A stretch of DNA of 64,000 nucleotides from Streptomyces sp. NBC_00620. GTDB taxonomy: Bacteria; Actinomycetota; Actinomycetes; Streptomycetales; Streptomycetaceae. The DNA lies in NCBI RefSeq assembly GCF_026341825.1, contig NZ_JAPENY010000002.1:1116001-1180000 (forward strand), read 5' to 3'. The notes beneath the pieces are model-generated. The model ran no database searches, was not told the origin of the DNA, and saw nothing but the letters and a program-made list of their open reading frames with translations. The first letter of the stretch is position 1. Every line of letters starts with the position of its first letter. The position numbers and the translations under genes were made by a program. Below, piece after piece: positions 15,640 to 24,815 of this stretch.

Positions 15640-15662
15640 AAGCGCTTACTTGAAACGATTCA
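15640..15662 (+). promoter_or_regulatory. LacI-family-type operator(s) overlapping the transcription start
   Basis: A perfect AAGCGCTT palindrome (15640-15647) is followed by TGAAACGATTCA (15651-15662), a palindrome with central CG and one mismatched pair, TGAAnCGnTTCA. Both forms are typical of LacI/GalR-family operators. Their position just downstream of the -10 box fits repression released by a sugar. No regulator gene lies in the window. Confidence 0.65.
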
Positions 15663-15700
15663 TGCGGCAGGCGGCGGTGACGTCGCGGGGAGGCCCGACT

Positions 15701-16987
15701 GTGGGAAACAACGGGAGTGTTGAGAGGCGTACGGTCCTCAAGGCGGCCGGAGCTTCGCTGGCCACGCTGGGACTGGCGGCGGCGACGGGGTGCGGTGGGG
15801 GGAGCGGTTCCGGGGACGGGACCGTCACGATCCGGTACGCCTGGTGGGGTGCCGACGAGCGGGCGAAGCGGATCAACCAGTCCATCGCGCTCTTCGAGAA
15901 GAAGTACCCGAAGATCAAGGTGAAGACGGACTTCCAGGACTACGTGGCCTTTTGGGAGAAGTTCCAGACCCAGGCCGCTGGTGGAAATCCGCCGGACGTA
16001 TTCCAGAACGCGGTGGGATTTCTTCGGAAGTACGACAAGAGAAGTGTGCTGCTCGACCTCAAGCCCCAAGTGGAAGCGGGCAATTTGAGCCTGGAGAACT
16101 TCCGGGCCGGAGTCGAAAAGGTCGGCGAGGTCGACGGAAAGATTCTCGGAGTACCCGTCGGATCCAACACCATGTCACTTGTCATCGACGAGAAGGTATT
16201 TGAGAAGGCCGGCATCAAGGCCGAACAGGGCTGGACGTGGGACGAGTATTTCGCCGCACTCAAGAAGATCCATGACTCGCAGAAGGTGGCGGGTGACACC
16301 GGCTACTTCGGCATCATGTATCTCTACGACCTCTACCTCCGGCAGAACGGGAAGGCCTTCTTCACCGCGGACGGACTCGGCTTCGACGAGGCCGATCTGA
16401 CGGAGTGGTGGACGGACGCGTACAACCGCGTCAAGGCCGGGATCATCACCGACCCGAAGCGGGTCGAGCAGGACAAGCCGAAGTCCTCGCTCTCGGCCGC
16501 CCACGGCGCCTCCGAGTTCACCTGGGACAACTTCACGGTGCGTTACACCGCGGAGGGCGACAGCACGTACGGCCTCGCGCCGATCCCCACGACCGACGGC
16601 AAGCAGACCGGTCAGTACCTCGCCTCGCTCATGCTGAGCGCCTCCGCGCGCACCCAGCACCCCAAGGAAGTCGCCCAGTTCATCAACTTCATGGTCCACG
16701 ACCCCGAGGTCGGCAAGATCATGGGTTACGACCGCGGCATCCTCGCCACCACCGAGCAGTTCGAGGCGTTCACGCCGGCCGACGCCCCCAGCAAGGCGAT
16801 CGCGCAGTACGAGGAGGATGTCGCCGCGGCCGGAGTCCTCGGCACCATCACCCCGCACCCGGCCGGCGCGGACACCGCAGAGGCGGCCTTCCTGCGTATC
16901 GCCGGTGACATGTCGCAGGGCACGACCAAGGTCGCCGACGCGGTGAAGCAGTTCTTCTCCGAGGCGAAGACCGCCCTCGCCGCCTGA
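15701..16987 (+). CDS. Sugar ABC transporter substrate-binding lipoprotein
   Basis: The 428-residue protein has an ERRTVLKAAG twin-arginine motif, a hydrophobic stretch and a lipobox ending AATGC, so it is a membrane-anchored lipoprotein, probably exported by Tat. The mature part is a family 1 solute-binding protein (NPPDVFQNAVGFLRKY, SNTMSLVIDEKVFEKAGI, GQYLASLMLSASART). GTG 15701 has a GGGGAGGC ribosome-binding site; ATG 15662 would fall within the operator region. Two permeases and a pectin-lyase-type gene follow, so the ligand is probably an oligosaccharide from rhamnogalacturonan. No ATPase gene is present; streptomycete systems of this type usually share the MsiK ATPase. Confidence 0.9.
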   Translation: MGNNGSVERRTVLKAAGASLATLGLAAATGCGGGSGSGDGTVTIRYAWWGADERAKRINQSIALFEKKYPKIKVKTDFQDYVAFWEKFQTQAAGGNPPDVFQNAVGFLRKYDKRSVLLDLKPQVEAGNLSLENFRAGVEKVGEVDGKILGVPVGSNTMSLVIDEKVFEKAGIKAEQGWTWDEYFAALKKIHDSQKVAGDTGYFGIMYLYDLYLRQNGKAFFTADGLGFDEADLTEWWTDAYNRVKAGIITDPKRVEQDKPKSSLSAAHGASEFTWDNFTVRYTAEGDSTYGLAPIPTTDGKQTGQYLASLMLSASARTQHPKEVAQFINFMVHDPEVGKIMGYDRGILATTEQFEAFTPADAPSKAIAQYEEDVAAAGVLGTITPHPAGADTAEAAFLRIAGDMSQGTTKVADAVKQFFSEAKTALAA

Positions 16988-17955
16988 TGGGAACCGCAGT
17001 GACGCTCGTCAAGGACTCTCCGCCCGACGCCCAGGAGATACACCCCGCGGCCCCCGCCGACCGAAAGCGGCGGGGGCGCCGGGAGAATCTCGCCGGCTAT
17101 CTCTTCATGTCCCCCTGGATCGCGGGCTTCCTGCTGCTGACCGCGGGGCCGATGGCCGCCTCGTTCTACTTCGCGTTCACCGATTACAACCTCTTCAATT
17201 CACCGCGGTGGATCGGCTTCGACAACTTCACCAAGATGTTCGAGGACCCCCGGTGGCAGAAGTCGGTCGAGGTGACGGCCAAGTACGTCGTCATCGGCAC
17301 GCCGCTGAAGCTGCTCCTCGCGCTGGGAGTCGCCCTGCTGCTCGCGCAGAGCAGGCGCGGCCAGGCCTTCTACCGGGCCGCCTTCTACGCCCCTTCGCTG
17401 ATCGGAGCGAGCGTCTCCGTCGGCTTCGTGTGGCGCGCGCTCTTCTCGGACGACGCCATCGTCGACCGTACGCAGTCGTTCTTCGGCTTCCACACCGGCG
17501 GCTGGGTCGGCGATCCGGACTGGGTGCTCTACAGCCTGGTCGCGCTCACCGTGTGGCAGTTCGGGGCGCCCATGGTGATCTTCCTGGCCGGGCTCAAGCA
17601 GGTGCCGAAGGAGCTGTACGAGGCTGCCGAGGTGGACGGCGCCGGGCCGCTGCGGCGGTTCTGGAACATCACGCTGCCGATGATCTCGCCGGTGCTCTTC
17701 TTCAACGTGCTCCTGGAGACCATCCACTCCTTCCAGATCTTCGGCTCGGCGTACGTCGTCTCCAACGCCACCTGCGGACCGGCCGACGCCACGCTCGTCT
17801 ACACCTGCTACCTGTACCAAAAGGGTTTCAGGGAGTCCCAGATGGGCTTCGCCTCCGCGATGGCCTGGATGCTGCTGCTCGCCGTGGCGCTGGTGACGGC
17901 CGTCCTCTTCTGGTCGCAGAAGCGGTGGGTGCACTACGAGGAGGACGCCCGATGA
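16987..17955 (+). CDS. Sugar ABC transporter permease (MalF/YesP-like)
   Basis: The 322-residue integral membrane protein has about six transmembrane segments and the binding-protein-dependent permease signature EAAEVDGAGPLRRFWNITLP (EAA loop with conserved G) near residue 215. It forms half of the channel and contacts the ATPase through the EAA loop. Its ATG overlaps the upstream stop by one base (TGATG), implying translational coupling with the binding protein. Together with the next gene it makes a heterodimeric importer resembling YesP/YesQ of Bacillus. Confidence 0.92.
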   Translation: MGTAVTLVKDSPPDAQEIHPAAPADRKRRGRRENLAGYLFMSPWIAGFLLLTAGPMAASFYFAFTDYNLFNSPRWIGFDNFTKMFEDPRWQKSVEVTAKYVVIGTPLKLLLALGVALLLAQSRRGQAFYRAAFYAPSLIGASVSVGFVWRALFSDDAIVDRTQSFFGFHTGGWVGDPDWVLYSLVALTVWQFGAPMVIFLAGLKQVPKELYEAAEVDGAGPLRRFWNITLPMISPVLFFNVLLETIHSFQIFGSAYVVSNATCGPADATLVYTCYLYQKGFRESQMGFASAMAWMLLLAVALVTAVLFWSQKRWVHYEEDAR

Positions 17956-18851
17956 GCACCACCCTGCGCAAGCCCGTGGAACTCGGCCCGGCGGTGGCCG
18001 GACGGCCCCCCAGCGGCCGCAAGCGCTCCGGTTCCCTCGCCTGGCACCTCGGCGCCCTGGCCGTCCTCGCCGTCGTCCTCTACCCCGTCATCTGGGTCAT
18101 CGGCGCCTCGTTCAAGCCCAGCCGCGAGATCATCGGCAGCCTCGACCTGTTCCCGACCAGCCCCATCCTCGGCAACTTCAAGGGGCTCGCCGACGGCATC
18201 GCGGACATCTCGATCGCCACCTTCTTCCAGAACTCCCTCTTCTACGCGCTCGGTTCCGTCGTCGGCATCGTCATCTCCTGCTCGTTGACGGCGTACGCCT
18301 TCGCCAAGATCAGGTTCGCCGGGCGGAACCTGATGTTCTCGATCATGATCGGCACGCTTCTGCTGCCGTACCACGTGCTGCTCATTCCGCAGTACGTGAT
18401 GTTCCAGAAGATGGAGCTGATCAACACCTATGTGCCGCTGCTGATCGGCAAGTACCTGGCCACCGAGGCGTTCTTCGTCTTCCTGATGGTGCAGTTCATG
18501 CGGAACCTGCCGCGTGAGCTGGACGAGGCGGCCCGGCTCGACGGGTGCGGGCATCTGCGGATCTACTGGTCGATCGTGCTGCCGCTGTGCCGGCCCGCGC
18601 TCATCACCAGCGCGATCTTCACCTTCATCAACGCCTGGAACGACTTCATGGGCCCGCTGATCTACCTCAACGAACCCAGCAAGTACACCGTCTCGCTGGG
18701 GATGATGATGTTCCGCGACCAGGAGGGTGTCGCCAACTACGGCGGCATGATCGCGATGTCGCTGGTCGCGCTGCTGCCTGTGCTGCTGTTCTTCCTCGCC
18801 TTCCAGCGGTACCTGATCGACGGTATGGCGACGTCGGGGCTGAAGGGCTGA
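17952..18851 (+). CDS. Sugar ABC transporter permease (MalG/YesQ-like)
   Basis: The 299-residue partner permease has six hydrophobic segments (for example LGALAVLAVVLYPVIWVIGA and FVFLMVQFMRNL) and an EAA loop, ELDEAARLDGCGHLRIYWSI. The start ATG at 17952 overlaps the upstream stop by four bases (ATGA), so the two permeases are coupled. MalG-type permeases of this family import oligosaccharides. Confidence 0.92.
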   Translation: MSTTLRKPVELGPAVAGRPPSGRKRSGSLAWHLGALAVLAVVLYPVIWVIGASFKPSREIIGSLDLFPTSPILGNFKGLADGIADISIATFFQNSLFYALGSVVGIVISCSLTAYAFAKIRFAGRNLMFSIMIGTLLLPYHVLLIPQYVMFQKMELINTYVPLLIGKYLATEAFFVFLMVQFMRNLPRELDEAARLDGCGHLRIYWSIVLPLCRPALITSAIFTFINAWNDFMGPLIYLNEPSKYTVSLGMMMFRDQEGVANYGGMIAMSLVALLPVLLFFLAFQRYLIDGMATSGLKG

Positions 18852-19456
18852 TGGCCGGCAGCCAGGCACGCGCCAAGGAACGCAGGAAACCTCGGGAGTC
18901 CGCGTTCGCCGAGCGGTTCGCCGTCTTCGCCGAGTGTCTGCTCACCGGGGTTTGGATCGCGGTGGCCTCGCTGCCGCTGGTCACCTACCCCGCCGCGTTC
19001 GCCGCGGGTGCGCGGCATCTGCGGCGGCGTACGGCCCATGAGGCCGGTGGCTGGCGGGAGTTCACGGCCGACTTCCGGGCGGCCGTCCGGGGCGGCTGGA
19101 TCGCCGGGGTCGCCGGCTGGGCCGCGGCCGCCGCGGTCTGGGTGGACGTCCAGGCCGTGCGCGCCGGGATCCCCGGTGGCCCGCTGGTCGGGGCCGTCGG
19201 ACTCTTCGCGCTGATCGGACTCGCCGTCGCCGGGCTGCGCGCGGCGGCGGCCTGGGAACCCGGGGCGTCCTGGCGCGTGCTGCTCGCGGACGCCGGGCGT
19301 CGTACGGTCCTCGACCCGGCCGGGTCGTTCCTGCTCGTCGGCGGACTGGTCGTGGTGGCCTGTTCCGCCTGGCTCATCGCACCACTGGCGGTCCCCGTCC
19401 TGGGGGCCGTCGCGGCGGCGGCCGTCGCCGTCGAGGAGCGCCACCGCCTCCGGTGA
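18851..19456 (+). CDS. DUF624 (YesL-like) membrane protein
   Basis: The 201-residue protein has about five hydrophobic segments and the DUF624 start pattern FAECLLTGVWIAVASLPLVTYPA. In Bacillus subtilis the DUF624 protein YesL is encoded beside the rhamnogalacturonan importer YesOPQ; its biochemical role is not established, though it is commonly associated with sugar ABC importers. Here the ATG shares one base with the upstream permease stop. The arrangement binding protein, two permeases, DUF624, polysaccharide lyase is the strongest context clue for pectin use. Confidence 0.8.
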   Translation: MAGSQARAKERRKPRESAFAERFAVFAECLLTGVWIAVASLPLVTYPAAFAAGARHLRRRTAHEAGGWREFTADFRAAVRGGWIAGVAGWAAAAAVWVDVQAVRAGIPGGPLVGAVGLFALIGLAVAGLRAAAAWEPGASWRVLLADAGRRTVLDPAGSFLLVGGLVVVACSAWLIAPLAVPVLGAVAAAAVAVEERHRLR

Positions 19457-19535
19457 GCCCTTCGCAGGTCGGCGCCCTGGGCGTCGTACCTCTGTCTGTC
19501 ATGCCCCTGACTTCCCCGCACGGAAAGGAAAGGCC

Positions 19536-22271
19536 ATGTCTCCCATTCCCCGCAGGTCTCTGCTCAAGGCGGCCGCCGTCGCCGGAGCCGCCGCGCAGTT
19601 CAGCTGGGCGCTGGGAAGTGCGAACGCCCAGGCCGCGCCGAGAGCGGAGGCCGCCGACGCGGACCCCGTCACCCTGGACTGGCTGGAGGACGGCGGCCTC
19701 GGCGCCGCCCCCGGCTCCACCGTCGGCGTGCCCTGGCCGAAGGGCGCGTACGCACAGGACCAGACCTTCGCGCTCACGGACGCCGACGGCAAGGCCGTGC
19801 CCGTGCAGTCCTGGCCGATCGCGTACTGGCCGGACGGCTCCCTCAAGTGGACCGCCCACGCGGTCAGTTCAGGATCGGGGAAGCTCAGCCTCGCCGCGGG
19901 CGAGCCGGCCGCCCCCGACAAGTCGGTCACCGTCGACAAGAGCGGCGGCACCATCGACATATCGACCGGGGTCATCACGGCGAAGATCGGCAAGAGCGGC
20001 TCCACGCTCGTCAAGTCCGTCACCCGCGGGACCACCGAGATCGCCAAGAACGGCCGACTCGTGCTCATCCGCCAGCCCGAGATCGAGGACGAGGACCAGG
20101 GCGCGGAGAAGTTCGAACGCTTCGAGAGCGCCATCTCCGAGGTCGAGGTCGAACAGGAGGGCCCGGTCCGTGCCGTCGTCCGCATCGACGGCAAGCACCG
20201 CAAGGGCAGCCGGAGTTGGCTCCCCTTCTCGGTCCGACTGTACTTCTACGCGGGCGCCGAGTCGTTCCGCATGGTGCACACCATCACCTTCGACGGGACG
20301 CAGGAGCCCGGCAAGGCGAGCGGCGACTTCATCCGCGGCCTCGGTGTCCGCTTCACCGTGCCGATGCGCGACGCCTCGTACGACCGGCACATCCGCATCG
20401 GCGGTGACGGCACCGGTCTGCTGCGGGAAGCGGTGAAGGGCATCACCGGGCTGCGGCGCGATCCGGGCGCGGCGGTCCAGGCGGCCCAGTTCGCGGGGGA
20501 GAAGCTGCCCGATCCGTCGACCTGGGACCAGCGGGTCACCACCCGGCTCCAGTACATCCCCGAGTGGGGCGACTACACGCTCTCGCAGCTCTCCGCCGAC
20601 GGCTTCGGCCTGCGCAAGCGCACGAAGAAGGGGTACGGCTGGATCCCCGCGGGCGGTGGCAAGCGAGCGTCCGGTTTCGGATACGTCGGCGGGCCCAGCG
20701 GCGGATTCTCCTTCGGCCTGCGGGACTTCTGGGAGAAGCATCCGGCGCAGCTCGACATCCGCGACGCCCACACCGACGAGGCCGAGGTCACCCTCTGGCT
20801 CTGGTCGCCCGAGGCGCAACCCATGGACCTGCGCTTCTACCACGACGGCATGGGCCAGGACACGTTCGCCGAGCAGCTCGAAGGCCTCAACATCACCTAC
20901 GAGGACTACGAGCCGGGCTTCGGCACCCCGTACGGCATCGCCCGCACCTCCGAACTCCTCTTCTGGGCCAACGAGTCGACGCCCACGCCTGAGTCGCTCG
21001 CCGAACAGGTAGAAGCAGTACGGGTGTTGCCGCAACTCGCCGCCCCGCCCGCGCATCTCGTCAAGGCCAAGGTGTTCGGCGGCCTCTTCTCCGAGCCCGA
21101 CCGCTCCACCACCGCCAAGGCGAAGATCGAGGACCACCTCGACTTCCTCTTCACCTATTACAAGGATCAGGTGGAGATGCGCCGTTGGTACGGCTTCTGG
21201 GACTACGGCGACATCATGCACTCGTACGACCCGGTCAGGCACCAGTGGCGGTACGACGTCGGCGGCTACGCCTGGGACAACTCCGAGCTCTCGCCCGACC
21301 TCTGGCTCTGGTTCGCCTATCTCCGCTCCGGCCGCGCGGACATCTTCCGCTTCGCCGAGGCGATGACCCGGCACACCGGCGAGGTCGACGTCTACCACCT
21401 GGGCCAATGGGCGGGCCTGGGCACCCGGCACGGCATACAGCACTACGCCGACAGCGCCAAACAGCAGCGCATCGCCAACACCACGTACCGGCGCTACTAC
21501 TACTTCCTCACCGCCGATGAACGCGTCGGCGACCTCATGCACGCCAACGTCGACTCCGACGAGACCTTCCTCGTCCTCGACCCGATCCGCAAGATCCGCA
21601 CCGAGCCGTACACGCCCGACCGGCACGCTCTGTCGATCGGCTTCGGCACGGACTGGAGCGGGCTCGTGTCGGCGTGGCTGACGGAGTGGGAGCGCAAGGG
21701 CCCCAAGTGGGAGAAGGCCAAGGCGCGGGTGCTGTCGACGATGGAGACGATCGCCGCCCAGCCCAACGGGTTCGTGCAGGGCAGCGGGCTGTACGACCTC
21801 GACACGGGGAAGTTCGCGATCGCCGCCGCGCCCGTGGTGGGCGTCTCGCACCTGTCCGCGGTGTTCGGACTCAACGAGCTGTGCGCCGAGCTCATCGACC
21901 TGGTGGAGGTGCCCAAGTTCAAGGACGCGTACCTCGACTACTGCCGCTACTTCAACGCGACGAAGGCCGAACAAGCTGCCCGGTACGGCTCCAACTTCGG
22001 CACCCTGCTGCTGTTCCAGGGCCACTCACGTCTCGACGCCTACGCGGCCGTCCAGACCGGCGACGCGAAACTCGCCACGCGCGCGTGGGACAAGTTCTAC
22101 AACTCCGACGGCTACAAGGAGTCCGCGCCCTGGAGCACGGAGAAGCTGAGCGGCCCGGTCACGCTGGTGCCGGGCAGCGAAGCCAACTGGGTCTACACGA
22201 ACGACACCGCGCTGTACGGCCTCGCCGCCATCGAGAACCTGGCACTTCTCGGCGACAGGATGCCTTCGTGA
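19536..22271 (+). CDS. Tat-exported exo-rhamnogalacturonan lyase family protein (PL26-like)
   Basis: The 911-residue secreted protein has a twin-arginine signal (SPIPRRSLLKAAAVAGAAA, cleavage after about residue 33). It matches, by my reading, the three-part PcRGLX architecture: an N-terminal beta domain (residues 40-330), a middle beta domain (about 330-480) and a C-terminal helical barrel with the aromatic-rich YGFWDYGDIMHSYD, WDNSELSPDLWLWFAY and HTGEVDVYHLGQWAG blocks. The fungal prototype cleaves rhamnogalacturonan I from the end by beta-elimination. The role follows from family knowledge and its place downstream of the importer genes; activity is inferred. A perfect 16-bp terminator stem follows the stop. 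Confidence 0.78.
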   Translation: MSPIPRRSLLKAAAVAGAAAQFSWALGSANAQAAPRAEAADADPVTLDWLEDGGLGAAPGSTVGVPWPKGAYAQDQTFALTDADGKAVPVQSWPIAYWPDGSLKWTAHAVSSGSGKLSLAAGEPAAPDKSVTVDKSGGTIDISTGVITAKIGKSGSTLVKSVTRGTTEIAKNGRLVLIRQPEIEDEDQGAEKFERFESAISEVEVEQEGPVRAVVRIDGKHRKGSRSWLPFSVRLYFYAGAESFRMVHTITFDGTQEPGKASGDFIRGLGVRFTVPMRDASYDRHIRIGGDGTGLLREAVKGITGLRRDPGAAVQAAQFAGEKLPDPSTWDQRVTTRLQYIPEWGDYTLSQLSADGFGLRKRTKKGYGWIPAGGGKRASGFGYVGGPSGGFSFGLRDFWEKHPAQLDIRDAHTDEAEVTLWLWSPEAQPMDLRFYHDGMGQDTFAEQLEGLNITYEDYEPGFGTPYGIARTSELLFWANESTPTPESLAEQVEAVRVLPQLAAPPAHLVKAKVFGGLFSEPDRSTTAKAKIEDHLDFLFTYYKDQVEMRRWYGFWDYGDIMHSYDPVRHQWRYDVGGYAWDNSELSPDLWLWFAYLRSGRADIFRFAEAMTRHTGEVDVYHLGQWAGLGTRHGIQHYADSAKQQRIANTTYRRYYYFLTADERVGDLMHANVDSDETFLVLDPIRKIRTEPYTPDRHALSIGFGTDWSGLVSAWLTEWERKGPKWEKAKARVLSTMETIAAQPNGFVQGSGLYDLDTGKFAIAAAPVVGVSHLSAVFGLNELCAELIDLVEVPKFKDAYLDYCRYFNATKAEQAARYGSNFGTLLLFQGHSRLDAYAAVQTGDAKLATRAWDKFYNSDGYKESAPWSTEKLSGPVTLVPGSEANWVYTNDTALYGLAAIENLALLGDRMPS

Positions 22272-22279
22272 CGGCCGCC

Positions 22280-22322
22280 TGAGCGGTCGCGGGGACGTGC
22301 CTCACTTCCCCGCGACCGCTCA
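22280..22322. terminator. Bidirectional terminator between convergent genes
   Basis: TGAGCGGTCGCGGGGA and its exact complement form a 16-bp stem with an 11-base loop. The right arm includes the TGA stop of the minus-strand membrane protein, so one hairpin serves both genes. Confidence 0.85.
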
Positions 22323-24764
22323 GTCCATCCTTCCCAGCACCTCCCGCACCCGCCGCGCATCCCGGATCCGCTGCTCGTACGTCGCGCCCAGCGCGAGCAG
22401 CAGCAGACCGGCGAGTGCGGGAGGCGCCCAGCGGGGGAGCGCGCCGGCCACCTGCGCGATGTACGGGGCGAGTTCGTGCAGCGCGTCAAGGGTGAGCACC
22501 GTGCCGCCCAGCACCAGCGGCGCCTGGAGGCGGTGCCGGGCGCCCACGAGGGTGACGGCGAGTGCTGCGGCGCCGAGCAGCAGCGGGCGCAGCCAGTGCG
22601 CGTCGCCCCATGCCGCGAAGAGGCTCGGCAGGAGCGTGACGGAGATGCCCGGGCCGTACGCCGTCCACGACGAGACCTGCGTGTCCTTTCGGCGCCTGAG
22701 TACCCCGACGAGGAGTGCCGGGACGGTCACCGGAAGGGTGTACGCCTCCGGGGAACCGATGTCCCAGGACGCCAGGCGGACCCAGGTGGCCAGCACGAAC
22801 AGCACGGCGGCCGCGTAGCCGACGGGGCGCCGGTCCTCCCGTACGGCCGTGCCCGCGGCGATCACTCCGCAGAGGGCCAGGACCAGGGCCAACATCGGCG
22901 GATCGGTGACCGCGAGCCCGACGGCGAGCAGCGCGGCGGCGGCTCCCGTCACCTCGACGGACAAGGCCGTCGGGGAGGCGTCGAGGCGGGCCGCGAGCAG
23001 TGCGGCGGCGACGGGCACCACGAGGACGAGCAGCGCGGTGTGCTGCGGCTGCCAGCCGAGGGACGCTCCGACGGCGCAGGTCAGGGCAGTCGCGTGGACG
23101 AGGGCGGCCGGTGCCGCGATCGGGCCGAGGTGCGGTCGCCACGCGGCGGCCGCGAACAGGACGGTCAGCGTGGCCAGCACGCTCAGAGTCGCCGGCTCGG
23201 AAGCCAGGGCGAGGAAGGCGAGGCTGAGGGCGGTGAGGAGGGAGAGGACGAGCGATGCCAAGGCGGGCGCGGGAAGCGCCGGCGTCGGGGCCCTCGAAGC
23301 CCGAAATGCGTACGCCACGAGAGCCGCAGCCACCAGGGCCTGCGCGAACAGGCCTGCCGCATAGGGGAGTTCAAGGGTCGCGGGGAGGACGATCGCCGTC
23401 GCCCAGGCCAGCGTCAGCGCGCCGGTCAGGGCCCGGGGGCGCCAGGTCGTGCCGCGGACGGCCACCACGAGAACGGCGGCGACGAGGGCGAGTACGAGAG
23501 GTGCCGTGGCCGCGTTCGGGGGCCAGGGATTGCCGGTCGTCACCGCGTCGCGGGCATTCGCCGGGGAACCGGACCACGCGCTCCGGACCCAGTCGACCGG
23601 GCCCAGCAGGGCGACGGTGACCGCGGGCAGCGCCCACACCACCGCGAGGGCCTGTACGCAGCCGGACGCCCCGGCGAGACCGTGCCGCACCGGCTCGGGG
23701 AGGCGGATGCGCACCGCCGCCAACAGGGCGACACCGCACACCAGATAGCCCGGAACCGTCCAGACATCGGGCAGCGACGGGCGCAGGACGCCACCGACCG
23801 CGGCCACCGCGATCAGGCCGCCGGTCAGCGCGATGCCGGTGCCGACGCGCGGCCTCGGGGCCTGCCAGGCCGCCGTCAGCGCGATCGCCGCGGCGAAGAG
23901 GAGGAGCGCCGCCGCACGGGCGGCGGCGCTCGTGCCGGAGGCCGTCAGAGACAGCCAGCCGGCGGCAAAGGTGCCCCAGCCGCCCATGACGTACGCGCCC
24001 ACGGTGGAGACGATTCGTACGGACTTCACGGGCGTCCGGAGCGCGAGGGCCGTGTCGAACGCGGCCGTCAGCAGCAGCGCGGCCGTCACGGTGTGGGCGC
24101 CCGCGTCGGCCGCACCCGCCCAGAGGAGCAGCGGCAGCTGAGCCGTCGCGGTCGCGACCGGCAGGGGCAGCCGCAGCGGGCTGCTCAAGGGCGCCCGGTC
24201 ACCGGGCGACGTGCGCAGTGCGCCGAGCATGAGCCCGTACGCCGCCCACACCACGGCCAGTACCGCCGACGCCACGGCCGCGTACCCGAGGCCGTCCGAG
24301 TCCGGGAACGCGACCTCGTACAGCGCGTAGGCGTCAAGGACCGTCAGTGCGAGACCCAGCCCCGCCACCGACTCGGCGGTCGAGCGCAGGCTCCGCCCGA
24401 GCAGCGGCACGGGCGCGCCGAGCGCGGCCACTGTCACCGCACCCAGCACAAGGGCCCGTCCGGCGATCCCTAGGTGACCCCAGCTGACCAGCGTGAACGC
24501 GATCGCGGCGACGGTCAGCAGGATGCCGCCGAGGATCAGGAGCACGTTCTGGACGCTGGGAGCCGTGGTCTCGGGTCGGCGAACGGCGGGCCGGGGTGCG
24601 GGTACCGGGTACAGCGCGTGGAGCAGCCACGCGCGGCGGGCCAGCAACTGGGCCCGGCGTGCGTCGAGTTGCCGCAGCTCGGTGTCGAGGAACCGCAACT
24701 CCTCGGCCGGTGGCGGGATGTGGGTCATGCTGAGGAGTGTGGTCCCGGTCACGTTCTCCGGCAT
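22320..24764 (-). CDS. Large polytopic membrane protein (SCO7613 C-terminal-domain type)
   Basis: The 814-residue protein has an N-terminal cytoplasmic helical segment (residues 15-55, ELRFLDTELRQLDARRAQLL, coiled-coil-like) followed by more than twenty hydrophobic segments with few charged loops. This layout is the SCO7613-type membrane family of streptomycetes. No transport or enzymatic motif is visible and the function is unknown. The gene is monocistronic and convergent with the lyase gene. Start choice is uncertain: ATG 24764, GTG 24752 and ATG 24728 are all possible and none has a strong ribosome-binding site. Confidence 0.75.
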   Translation of the reverse strand: MPENVTGTTLLSMTHIPPPAEELRFLDTELRQLDARRAQLLARRAWLLHALYPVPAPRPAVRRPETTAPSVQNVLLILGGILLTVAAIAFTLVSWGHLGIAGRALVLGAVTVAALGAPVPLLGRSLRSTAESVAGLGLALTVLDAYALYEVAFPDSDGLGYAAVASAVLAVVWAAYGLMLGALRTSPGDRAPLSSPLRLPLPVATATAQLPLLLWAGAADAGAHTVTAALLLTAAFDTALALRTPVKSVRIVSTVGAYVMGGWGTFAAGWLSLTASGTSAAARAAALLLFAAAIALTAAWQAPRPRVGTGIALTGGLIAVAAVGGVLRPSLPDVWTVPGYLVCGVALLAAVRIRLPEPVRHGLAGASGCVQALAVVWALPAVTVALLGPVDWVRSAWSGSPANARDAVTTGNPWPPNAATAPLVLALVAAVLVVAVRGTTWRPRALTGALTLAWATAIVLPATLELPYAAGLFAQALVAAALVAYAFRASRAPTPALPAPALASLVLSLLTALSLAFLALASEPATLSVLATLTVLFAAAAWRPHLGPIAAPAALVHATALTCAVGASLGWQPQHTALLVLVVPVAAALLAARLDASPTALSVEVTGAAAALLAVGLAVTDPPMLALVLALCGVIAAGTAVREDRRPVGYAAAVLFVLATWVRLASWDIGSPEAYTLPVTVPALLVGVLRRRKDTQVSSWTAYGPGISVTLLPSLFAAWGDAHWLRPLLLGAAALAVTLVGARHRLQAPLVLGGTVLTLDALHELAPYIAQVAGALPRWAPPALAGLLLLALGATYEQRIRDARRVREVLGRMD

Positions 24765-24815
24765 GAGTGCGCGTACTCAGGCGGTACTCAACTCCCTTGC
24801 GGGCACACTCCGTGC

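Noticed and set aside
15368..15700. Extending the sugar-binding protein start to 15368 or 15662
   Set aside because: That would place coding sequence across the promoter and operator; GTG 15701 has the only good ribosome-binding site and a normal lipoprotein signal length.
19869..22025. Long minus-strand open frame (about 718 codons) opposite the PL26-like lyase gene
   Set aside because: High GC leaves antisense frames open. The plus frame has domain motifs, a Tat signal and G/C third positions; the minus frame is a repetitive Val/Leu/Arg/Gly peptide with no recognisable fold.
22476..24473. Long plus-strand open frame opposite the large membrane protein
   Set aside because: The peptide is dominated by Arg/Gly/Gln low complexity. 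The minus frame gives regular hydrophobic segments expected of a membrane protein.
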